Assembly: GCF_029784155.1 (NCBI RefSeq)
Contig: NC_073692.1
Coordinates: 22,902,444-22,966,443 of the forward strand
From: Uranotaenia lowii
Taxonomy: Eukaryota; Arthropoda; Insecta; Diptera; Culicidae
Reading direction: 5' to 3'
Length of the DNA: 64,000 nucleotides
Positions 35,692 through 47,465 of the stretch are shown here, in pieces (position 1 is the first letter of the stretch; each line of letters begins with the position of its first letter). The notes beneath the pieces are model-generated. The model saw nothing but the letters and a program-made list of their open reading frames with translations. It did not search any database and was not told where the DNA came from. Both the position numbers and the translations under genes were made by a program.

Positions 35692-36540
35692 TGACATTGT
35701 TTTATCTGAAAATGAAACTGAAAATCTGTGGCCTCAGAGTGCTCTAATCTATTTGAGCTCTCTGGAGCCACAGATTCTATGTTTTATTTTTTTTTAACTT
35801 TTTCAGTGGAGTGAATTTTTTTCTTCATTTGAATGTTTGAAAAGCGTTTAAAATTTTTGTTTGGATCAGTTAATGTGGGTATGTTATTCCCAAATCTGAA
35901 TCGTTTAACTCTCTGGAGCCACAGTTTTTCTATATAATTTTTCACTTTTTTTAGGAGTAGATTGTTGCAACTGAATTTTACTTACAATTCGTGATCATTT
36001 GTTTATTTTTTGTGCAGTTTCAATGAAAGCTTAAAAAAGACACCGATTAAATTTAACCGATCGAAAGCTTTCTTTTAAAAAAGAAGGTTAATGGAATAAT
36101 CCGTTTTGCGTGCCGATTTTGACGTAGGCATATGCACGCACATAAAGAAAATTGGCTCTCATGATCCGATGCGCATAAATTCCACGGACCACCCAATCGA
36201 TGGAAAAGCTGTCAAACAAATGGAGCGATCTGGGCTGGTAGGGTGTGATTTAATTATGCATTAACCGAACTTTATTGGGCGGCCTACTCGCAGCAGCGGC
36301 ACAGTTTGAACCCAACAGTTTATCCTCCGTCCGATAGTTTTGCGGTTTTTTTCCTTGTCACGCAGCATTAATTGGTTCAATATAATTTTCAATATTCCGA
36401 GTGAATGGGTAGGTAATAAATTGGAATGATATAGTTTAATGAGTGAACTGCACAAAACGAAATTCTGTTGAATTTCAGAAAATAATTGCTGATGATGAGA
36501 AATTTATCACCGTTCAACAGAAACATATTTAATTGCGCAT
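35692..36540. other. Non-coding DNA with a stem-loop
   Basis: At 35722-35778 AATCTGTGGC..CAGAG pairs with CTCTGGAGCCACAGATT to form an imperfect hairpin. The right-arm word CTCTGGAGCCACAG recurs at 35911-35924. The remainder up to the satellite array shows nothing else. Confidence 0.5.
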
Positions 36541-36551
36541 GAGAAAAAAAA

Positions 36552-37698
36552 ATGACAAAAATGACAAAAACGAAAAAAAAGACAAAAATGAGAAAAATGA
36601 CAAAAATGACAAAAATGACAAAAATGACAAAAATGACAAAAATGACAAAAATGACAAAAATGACAAAAATGACAAAAATGACAAAAATGACAAAAATGAC
36701 AAAAATGACAAAAATGACAAAAATGACAAAAATGACAAAAATGACAAAAATGACAAAAATGACAAAAATGACAAAAATGACAAAAATGACAAAAATGACA
36801 AAAATGACAAAAATGACAAAAATGACAAAAATGACAAAAATGACAAAAATGACATAAATGACAAAAATGACAAAAATGACAAAAATGACAAAAATGACAA
36901 AAATGACAAAAATGACAAAAATGACAAAAATGACAAAAATGACAAAAATGACAAAAATGACAAAAATGACAAAAATGACAAAAATGACAAAAATGACAAA
37001 AATGACAAAAATGACAAAAATGACAAAAATGACAAAAATGACAAAAATGACAAAAATGACAAAAATGACAAAAATGACAAAAATGACAAAAATGACAAAA
37101 ATGACAAAAATGACAAAAATGACAAAAATGACAAAAATGACAAAAATGACAAAAATGACAAAAATGACAAAAATGACAAAAATGACAAAAATGACAAAAA
37201 TGACAAAAATGACAAAAATGACAAAAATGACAAAAATGACAAAAATGACAAAAATGACAAAAATGACAAAAATGACAAAAATGACAAAAATGACAAAAAT
37301 GACAAAAATGACAAAAATGACAAAAATGACAAAAATGACAAAAATGACAAAAATGACAAAAATGACAAAAATGACAAAAATGACAAAAATGACAAAAATG
37401 ACAAAAATGACAAAAATGACAAAAATGACAAAAATGACAAAAATGACAAAAATGACAAAAATGACAAAAATGACAAAAATGACAAAAATGACAAAAATGA
37501 CAAAATTGACAAAAATGACAAAAATGACAAAAATGACAAAAATGACAAAAATGACAAAAATGACAAAAAGACAAAAATGACAAAAATGACAAAAATGACA
37601 AAAATGACAAAAATGACAAAAATGACAAAAATGACAAAAATGACAAAAATGACAAAAATGACAAAAATGACAATCATGACAAAAATGACAAGAATGAC
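36552..37698. repeat. block A1 (AAAAATGAC)n
   Basis: About 125 A monomers. The left edge is degenerate (AAAACGAAAAAAAAG). A shortened monomer (AAAAAGAC) occurs at about 37566 and CAATCATGAC at 37671, just before J1. Confidence 0.95.
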
Positions 37699-39538
37699 GA
37701 AATACAAACATTACCAAAATTACAAAAATGACAGAATTACAAAAATGCCAAAAATTACAAAAAATACGAAAATGACAAAAAATAAAAAAATAACAAAAAT
37801 TACAAAAATAACAAAAATAACAAAACTAAAAAAATGACAAAAATTACAAAAATTACAAAAATTACAAAAATTACAAAAATTACAAAAATTACAAAAATTA
37901 CAAAAATTACAAAAATTACAAAAATTACAAAAATAACAAAAATTTAAAAAATTACAAAAATTACAAAAATTACAAAAATTACAAAAATTACAAAAATGAC
38001 AAAAATTACAAAAATTACAAAAATTACAAAAATTACAAAAATTACAAAAATTACAAAAATTACAAAAATTACAAAAATTACAAAAATTACAATAATTACA
38101 AAAATGACAAAAATGACAAAAATTACAAAAATTACAAAAATAACAAAAATTACAAAAATAACAAAAATGACAAAAATTACAAAAATTACAAAAATTACAC
38201 AAATTACAAAAATTACAAAAATTACAAAAATGACAAAAATTACAAAAATTACAAAAATTACAAAAATTACAAAAATTACAAAAATTACAAAAATTACAAA
38301 AATTACAAAAATTACAAAAATTACAAAAATTACAAAAATTACAAAAACTACAAAAATTACAAAAATTACAAAAATTACAAAAAATACAAAAATTACAAAA
38401 ATTACAAAAATTACAAAAGTTACAAAAATGACAAAAATGACAAAAATTACAAAAAATACAAAAATTGAAAAAAATTACAAAAATTACAAAAATTACCAAA
38501 ATTACAAAAATAACAAAAATTACATGAATTACAAAAATAACAAAAATTACAAAAATTACAAAAAATACAAAAATTACAAAAATTACAGAAATTACAAAAA
38601 TTACAAAAATTACAAAAATTACAATAATTACAAAAATGACAAAAATGACAAAAATTACAAAAATTACAAAAATAACAAAAATTACAAAAATTACAAAAAT
38701 TACAAAAATTACAAAAATTACAAAAATTACAAAAATTACAAAAATTACAAAAATTACAAAAATTACAAAAATTACACAAATTACAAAAATGACAAAAATT
38801 ACAAAAATGACAAAAATTACAAAAATTACAAAAATTACAAAAATTACGAAAATTACAAAAATTACAAAAATTTTAAAAATAACAAAAATTACAAAAATTA
38901 CAAAAATTACAAAAATTACAAAAATTACAAAAATTACAAAAATTACAAAAATTAAAAAAATTACAAAAATTACAAAAATTACAAAAATTACAAAAATGAC
39001 AAAAATGACAAAAATTACAAAAATAACAAAAATTACAAAAATTACAAAAATTACAAAAATTACAAAAATTACAATAATTACAAAAATGACAAAAATGACA
39101 AAAATTACAAAAATAACAAAAATAACAAAAATTACAAAAATTACAAAAATTACAAAAATTACAAAAATTACAAAAATTACAAAAATTACAAAAATTACAA
39201 AAATTACAAAAATTACAAAAATTACAAAAATTACAAAAATTACAAAAATTACAAAAATTACAAAAATTACAAAAATTACAAAAATTACAAAAATTACAAA
39301 AATAACAAAAATTACAAAAATTACAAAAATTACAAAAATTACAAAAATTACAAAAATTACTTAAATTACAAAAATTAAAAAATTAAAAAATTACAAAAAT
39401 TACAAAAATTACACAAACTACCAAAATTACAAAAATTACAGATATAACAAAAGTTACAAAAATTACAAAAATTACAAAAATTTCAAAAATTACAAAAACT
39501 ACAAAAATGACAAAAATGACAAAAATTACAAAAATTAC
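37699..39538. repeat. block B1 (AAAAATTAC)n with J1 and J2 edges
   Basis: The longest B block. It opens with J1 and closes with J2. Internal markers recur: AATAATTAC followed by two A monomers near 38090, 38630 and 39073, and ACATGAATTAC near 38522. Confidence 0.95.
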
Positions 39539-40663
39539 AAAAATGACAAAAATGACAAAAATGACAAAAATGACAAAAATGACAAAAATGACAAAAATGA
39601 CAAAAATGACAAAAATGACAAAAATGACAAAAATGACAAAAATGACAAAAATGACAAAAATGACAAAAATGACAAAAATGACAAAAATGACAAAAATGAC
39701 AAAAATGACAAAAATGACAAAAATGACAAAAATGACAAAAATGACAAAAATGACAAAAATGACAAAAATGACAAAAATGACAAAAATGACAAAAATGACA
39801 AAAATGACAAAAATGACAAAAATGACAAAAATGACAAAAATGACAAAAATGACAAAAATGACAAAAATGACAAAAATGACAAAAATGACAAAAATGACAA
39901 AAATGACAAAAATGACAAAAATGACAAAAATGACAAAAATGACAAAAATGACAAAAATGACAAAAATGACAAAAATGACAAAAATGACAAAAATGACAAA
40001 AATGACAAAAATGACAAAAATGACAAAAATGACAAAAATGACAAAAATGACAAAAATGACAAAAATGACAAAAATGACAAAAATGACAAAAATGACAAAA
40101 ATGACAAAAATGACAAAAATGACAAAAATGACAAAAAATGACAAAAATGACAAAAATGACAAAAATGACAAAAATGACAAAAATGACAAAAATGACAAAA
40201 ATGACAAAAATGACAAAAATGACAAAAATGACAAAAATGACAAAAATGACAAAAATGACAAAAATGACAAAAAATGACAAAAATGACAAAAATGACAAAA
40301 ATGACAAAAATGACAAAAATGACAAAAATGACAAAAATGACAAAAATGACAAAAATGACAAAAATGACAAAAATGACAAAAATGACAAAAATGACAAAAA
40401 TGACAAAAATGACAAAAATGACAAAAATGACAAAAATGACAAAAATGACAAAAATGACAAAAATGACAAAAATGACAAAAATGACAAAAATGACAAAAAT
40501 GACAAAAATGACAAAAATGACAAAAATGACAAAAGACAAAAATGACAAAAATGACAAAAATGACAAAAATGACAAAAATGACAAAAATGACAAAAATGAC
40601 AAAAATGACAAAAATGACAAAAATGACAAAAATGACAAAAATGACAATCATGACAAAAATGAC
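39539..40663. repeat. block A2 (AAAAATGAC)n
   Basis: About 124 A monomers with two 10-bp slips (near 40137 and 40271), a shortened AAAAGAC at about 40534, and CAATCATGAC at 40645 before J1. Confidence 0.95.
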
Positions 40664-41408
40664 GAAATACAAACATTACCAAAATTACAAAAATGACAGA
40701 ATTACAAAAATGCCAAAAATTACAAAAAATACGAAAATGACAAAAAATAAAAAAATTACAAAAATTACAAAAATAACAAAAATAACAAAAATTACAAAAA
40801 TGACAAAAATTACAAAAATTACAAAAATTACAAAAATTACAAAAATTACAAAAATTACAAAAATTACAAAAATTACAAAAATTACAAAAATTACAAAAAT
40901 TACAAAAATTACAAAAATGACAAAAATGACAAAAATGACAAAAATAACAATAATTACAAAAATGACAAAAATGACAAAAATGACAAAAATTACAAAAATT
41001 ACAAAAATTACAAAAATTACAAAAATTACAAAAATTACAAAAATTACAAAAATTACAAAAATTACAAAAATTACAAAAATTACACAAATTACAAAAATTA
41101 CAAAAATTACAAAAATTACAAAAATTACAAAAATGACAAAAATTACAAAAATAACAAAAATTACAAAAATTACAAAAATTACAAAAATTACAAAAATAAC
41201 AAAAATTACAAAAATTACAAAAGTTACAAAAATGACAAAAATGACAAAAATTACAAAAATTACAAAAATTACATAAATTACCAAAATTACAAAAATTACA
41301 AATATAACAAAAGTTACAAAAATTACAAAAATTACAAAAATTTCAAAAATTTCAAAAATTACAAAAACTACAAAAATTACAAAAAATACAAAAATTACAA
41401 AAATTACA
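40664..41408. repeat. block B2 (AAAAATTAC)n with J1 and J2 edges
   Basis: The shortest J1-to-J2 unit, with the AATAATTAC marker near 40950. Its J2 lacks the doubled TTAAAAAA motif and keeps ATATAACAAAAGTTAC. Confidence 0.95.
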
Positions 41409-41846
41409 AAAATGACAAAAATGACAAAAATGACAAAAATGACAAAAATGACAAAAATGACAAAAATGACAAAAATGACAAAAATGACAAAAATGACAAA
41501 AATGACAAAAATGACAAAAATGACAAAAATGACAAAAATGACAAAAATGACAAAAGACAAAAATGACAAAAATGACAAAAATGACAAAAATGACAAAAAT
41601 GACAAAAATGACAAAAATGACAAAAATGACAAAAATGACAAAAATGACAAAAATGACAAAAATGACAAAAATGACAAAAATGACAAAAATGACAAAAATG
41701 ACAAAAATGACAAAAATGACAAAAATGACAAAAATGACAAAAATGACAAAAATGACAAAAATGACAAAAATGACAAAAATGACAAAAATGACAAAAATGA
41801 CAAAAATGACAAAAATGACAAAAATGACAAAAATGACAAGAATGAC
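41409..41846. repeat. block A3 (AAAAATGAC)n
   Basis: About 48 A monomers with a shortened AAAAGAC at about 41552. It lacks the CAATCATGAC monomer seen before the other three J1 copies. Confidence 0.95.
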
Positions 41847-43104
41847 GAAATACAAACATTACCAAAATTACAAAAATGACAGAATTACAAAAATGCCAAA
41901 AATTACAAAAAATACGAAAATGACAAAAAATAAAAAAATAACAAAAATGACAAAAATAACAAAAATAACAAAACTAAAAAAATGACAAAAATTACAAAAA
42001 TTACAAAAATGACAAAAATGACAAAAATTACAAAAATTACAAAAATTACAAAAATTACAAAAATTACAAAAATTACAAAAATTACAAAAATTACAAAAAT
42101 AACAAAAATTACAAAAATTACAAAAATTACAAAAATTACAAAAATTACAAAAATTACAAAAATTACAAAAATTACAAAAATTACAAAAATTACAAAAATT
42201 ACAAAAATTACAAAAATTACAAAAATTACAAAAATTACAAAAATTACAAAAATTACAAAAATTACAAAAATTACAAAAATTACAATAATTACAAAAATGA
42301 CAAAAATGACAAAAATTACAAAAATTCCAAAAATTACAAAAATTACAAAAATTACAAAAATTACAAAAATTACAAAAATTACAAAAATTACAAAAATTAC
42401 AAAAATTACAAAAATTACAAAAATTACAAAAATTACAAAAATTACAAAAATTACACAAATTACAAAAATTACAAAAATTACAAAAATGACAAAAATTACA
42501 AAAATTACAAAAATTACAAAAGTTACAAAAATGACAAAAATGACAAAAATTACAAAAATTACAAAAATTACAAAAATTACAAAAATTACAAAAATTACAA
42601 AAATTACAAAAATTACCAAAATTACAAAAATAGCAAAAATTACATGAATTACAAAAATAACAAAAATTACAAAAATAACAAAAAATACAAAAATTACAAA
42701 AATTACAAAAATTACAAAAATAACAAAAATTACAAAAATTACAAAAATTACAAAAATTACAAAAATTACAAAAATTACAAAAATTACAAAAATTACAAAA
42801 ATTACAAAAATTACAAAAATTACAAAAATTACAAAAATTACAAAAATTACAAAAATTACAAAAATTACAAAAATTACAAAAATTACAAAAATTACAAAAA
42901 TTACAAAAATTACAAAAATTACTAAAATTACAAAAATTAAAAAATTAAAAAATTACAAAAATTACAAAAATTACACAAATTACCAAAATGACAAAAATGA
43001 CAAATATAACAAAAGTTACAAAAATTACAAAAATTACAAAAATGACAAAAATGACAAAAACTACAAAAATTACAAAAAATACAAAAATTACAAAAATTAC
43101 AAAA
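41847..43104. repeat. block B3 (AAAAATTAC)n with J1 and J2 edges
   Basis: The AATAATTAC marker lies near 42284 and ACATGAATTAC near 42642, in the same order as in B1 and B4. Confidence 0.95.
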
Positions 43105-43989
43105 ATGACAAAAATGACAAAAATGACAAAAATGACAAAAATGACAAAAATGACAAAAATGACAAAAATGACAAAAATGACAAAAATGACAAAAATGACA
43201 AAAATGACAAAAATGACAAAAATGACAAAAATGACAAAAATGACAAAAATGACAAAAATGACAAAAATGACAAAAATGACAAAAATGACAAAAATGACAA
43301 AAATGACAAAAATGACAAAAATGACAAAAATGACAAAAATGACAAAAATGACAAAAATGACAAAAATGACAAAAATGACAAAAATGACAAAAATGACAAA
43401 AATGACAAAAATGACAAAAATGACAAAAATGACAAAAATGACAAAAATGACAAAAATGACAAAAATGACAAAAATGACAAAAATTACAAAAATGACAAAA
43501 ATGACAAAAATGACAAAAATGACAAAAATGACAAAAATGACAAAAATGACAAAAATGACAAAAATGACAAAAATGACAAAAATGACAAAAATGACAAAAA
43601 TGACAAAAATGACAAAAATGACAAAAATGACAAAAATGACAAAAATGACAAAAATGACAAAAATGACAAAAATGACAAAAGACTAAAATGACAAAAATGA
43701 CAAAAATGACAAAAATGACAAAAATGACAAAAATGACAAAAATGACAAAAATGACAAAAATGACAAAAATGACAAAAATGACAAAAATGACAAAAATGAC
43801 AAAAATGACAAAAATGACAAAAATGACAAAAATGACAAAAATGACAAAAATGACAAAAATGACAAAAATGACAAAAATGACAAAAATGACAAAAATGACA
43901 AAAATGACAAAAATGACAAAAATGACAAAAATGACAAAAATGACAAAAATGACAAAAATGACAATCATGACAAAAATGACAAGAATGAC
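43105..43989. repeat. block A4 (AAAAATGAC)n
   Basis: About 98 A monomers with one B monomer at about 43480, an AAAAGACTAAAATGAC slip at 43677-43692, and CAATCATGAC at 43962. Confidence 0.95.
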
Positions 43990-45210
43990 GAAATACAAAC
44001 ATTACCAAAATTACAAAAATAACAGAATTACAAAAATGCCAAAAATTACAAAAAATACGAAAATGACAAAAAATAAAAAAATTACAAAAATTACAAAAAT
44101 AACAAAAATAACAAAAATTACAAAAATGACAAAAATTACAAAAATTACAAAAATCACAAAAATTACAAAAATTACAAAAATTACAAAAATTACAAAAATT
44201 ACAAAAATTACAAAAATTACAAAAATTACAAAAATTACAAAAATTACAAAAATTACAAAAATTACAAAAATTACAAAAATGACAAAAATGACAAAAATTA
44301 CAATAATTACAAAAATGACAAAAATGACAAAAATTACAAAAATTACAAAAATTACAAAAATGACAAAAATTACAAAAATTACAAAAATTACAAAAATTAC
44401 AAAAATTACAAAAATTACAAAAATTACAAAAATTACAAAAATTACAAAAATTACAAAAATTACAAAAATTACAAAAATTACAAAAATTACAAAAATTACA
44501 AAAATTACAAAAATTACAAAAATTACAAAAATTACAAAAATTACAAAAATTACAAAAATTACAAAAATTACAAAAATTACAAAAATTACAAAAATTACAA
44601 AAATTACAAAAATTACAAAAATTACAAAAATTACAAAAATTACAAAAATTACAAAAATTACAAAAGTTACAAAAATAACAAAAATGACAAAAATTACAAA
44701 AATTACAAAAATTACAAAAATTGAAAAAAATTACAAAAATTACAAAAATTACCAAAATTACAAAAATAACAAAAATTTCATGAATTACAAAAATAACAAA
44801 AATTACAAAAATTACAAAAATTACAAAAAATACAAAAATTACAAAAATTACAAAAATTACAAAAATTACAAAAATTACAAAAATTACAAAAATTACAAAA
44901 ATTACAAAAATTACAAAAATTACAAAAATTACAAAAATTACAAAAATTACAAAAATTACAAAAATTACAAAAATTACAAAAATTACTAAAATTACAAAAA
45001 TTACTAAAATTACAAAAATTAAAAAATTAAAAAATTACAAAAATTACAAAAATTACATAAATTACCAAAATTATTAAAATTACAAATATAACAAAAGTTA
45101 CAAAAATTACAAAAATTACAAAAATTTCAAAAATTTCAAAAATTACAAAAACTACAAAAATTACAAAAAATACAAAAATTACAAAAATTACAAAAATTAC
45201 AAAAATTACA
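43990..45210. repeat. block B4 (AAAAATTAC)n with J1 and J2 edges
   Basis: The AATAATTAC marker lies near 44302 and a TTCATGAATTAC variant near 44777. The doubled TTAAAAAA J2 motif is at about 45020. Confidence 0.95.
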
Positions 45211-47031
45211 AAAATGACAAAAATGACAAAAATGACAAAAATGACAAAAATGACAAAAATGACAAAAATGACAAAAATGACAAAAATGACAAAAATGACA
45301 AAAATGACAAAAATGACAAAAATGACAAAAATGACAAAAATGACAAAAATGACAAAAATGACAAAAATGACAAAAATGACAAAAATGACAAAAATGACAA
45401 AAATGACAAAAATGACAAAAATGACAAAAATGACAAAAATGACAAAAATGACAAAAATGACAAAAATGACAAAAATGACAAAAATGACAAAAATGACAAA
45501 AATGACAAAAATGACAAAAATGACAAAAATGACAAAAATGACAAAAATGACAAAAATGACAAAAATGACAAAAATGACAAAAATGACAAAAATGACAAAA
45601 ATGACAAAAATGACAAAAATGACAAAAATGACAAAAATGACAAAAATGACAAAAATGACAAAAATGACAAAAATGACAAAAATGACAAAAATGACAAAAA
45701 TGACAAAAATGACAAAAATGACAAAAATGACAAAAATGACAAAAATGACAAAAATGACAAAAATGACAAAAATGACAAAAATGTCAAAAATGACAAAAAT
45801 GACAAAAATGACAAAAATGACAAAAATGTCAAAAATGACAAAAATGACAAAAATGACAAAAATGACAAAAATGACAAAAATGACAAAAATGACAAAAATG
45901 ACAAAAATGACAAAAATGACAAAAAATGACAAAAATGACAAAAATGACAAAAATGACAAAAATGACAAAAATGACAAAAATGACAAAAATGACAAAAATG
46001 ACAAAAATGACAAAAATGACAAAAATGACAAAAATGACAAAAATGACAAAAATGACAAAAATGACAAAAATGACAAAAATGACAAAAATGACAAAAATGA
46101 CAAAAATGACAAAAATGACAAAAATGACAAAAATGACAAAAATGACAAAAATGACAAAAATGACAAAAATGACAAAAATGACAAAAATGACAAAAATGAC
46201 AAAAATGACAAAAATGACAAAAATGACAAAAATGACAAAAATGACAAAAATGACAAAAATGACAAAAATGACAAAAATGACAAAAATGACAAAAATGACA
46301 AAAATGACAAAAATGACAAAAATGACAAAAATGACAAAAATGACAAAAATGACAAAAATGACAAAAATGACAAAAATGACAAAAATGACAAAAATGACAA
46401 AAATGACAAAAATGACAAAAATGACAAAAATGACAAAAATGACAAAAATGACAAAAATGACAAAAATGACAAAAATGACAAAAATGACAAAAATGACAAA
46501 AATGACAAAAATGACAAAAATGACAAAAATGACAAAAATGACAAAAATGACAAAAATGACAAAAATGACAAAAATGACAAAAATGACAAAAATGACAAAA
46601 ATGACAAAAATGACAAAAATGACAAAAATGACAAAAATGACAAAAATGACAAAAATGACAAAAATGACAAAAATGACAAAAATGACAAAAATGACAAAAA
46701 TGACAAAAATGACAAAAATGACAAAAATGACAAAAATGACAAAAATGACAAAAATGACAAAAATGACAAAAATGACAAAAATGACAAAAATGACAAAAAT
46801 GACAAAAATGACAAAAATGACAAAAATGACAAAAATGACAAAAATGACAAAAATGACAAAAATGACAAAAATGACAATAATGACAAAAATGACAAAAATG
46901 ACAAAAATGACAAAAATGACAAAAATGACAAAAATGACAAAAATGACAAAAATGACAAAAATGACAAAAATGACAAAAATGACAAAAATGACAAAAATGA
47001 CAAAAATGACAAAAATGACAAAAATGACAAA
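45211..47031. repeat. block A5 (AAAAATGAC)n
   Basis: The largest and most homogeneous A block, about 200 monomers, with two AAAAATGTC variants (45777-45835) and one AATAATGAC (46877). Confidence 0.95.
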
Positions 47032-47396
47032 AATTACAAAAATTACAAAAATTACAAAAATTACAAAAATGACAAAAATTACAAAAATCACAAAAATTAC
47101 AAAAATTACAAAAATTACAAAAATTACAAAAACTACAAAAACTACAAAAATTACAAAAATTACAAAAATTACAAAAATTACAAAAATTACAAAAATTACA
47201 AAAATTACAAAAATTACAAAAATTACAAAAATTACAAAAATTACAAAAATTACAGAAATTACAGAAATTACAAAAATTACAAAAATTACAAAAATTACAA
47301 AAATTACAAAAATTACAAAAATTACAAAAATTACAAAAATTACAAAAATTACAAAAATTACAAAATTTACAAAAATTACAAAAATTACAATAATTA
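47032..47396. repeat. block B5 (AAAAATTAC)n, array end
   Basis: About 40 B monomers follow A5 directly without J1. The array then decays into single-copy DNA around 47396-47465. Confidence 0.93.
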
Positions 47397-47465
47397 TCTA
47401 ATGAGAAAAATTTCAAAAATCACAAGAATCACAAAAATGACAATAATCACAAAAGTTACAAATGT

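Larger units (their letters stand above)
36543..47396. repeat. ~10.9-kb higher-order array of a 9-bp satellite (A and B monomers)
   Basis: The array is built of two 9-bp monomers, AAAAATGAC (A) and AAAAATTAC (B), which differ by one base. They are arranged in alternating blocks A1-B1-A2-B2-A3-B3-A4-B4-A5-B5. Each A-to-B change except the last passes through the same imperfect module J1 (GAAATACAAACATTACC then AATGCC, AATACG and AAATAAAAAAAT), starting at 37699, 40664, 41847 and 43990. Each B-to-A change passes through module J2 (usually TTAAAAAATTAAAAAATTAC, then ATATAACAAAAGTTAC and AAAAACTAC) near 39372, 41275, 42937 and 45021. This is higher-order repeat structure produced by tandem duplication of composite units. 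Long frames of MTK, DKN, VIF, SFL, HFC or NYK units are simple products of the 9-bp period. Confidence 0.97.
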
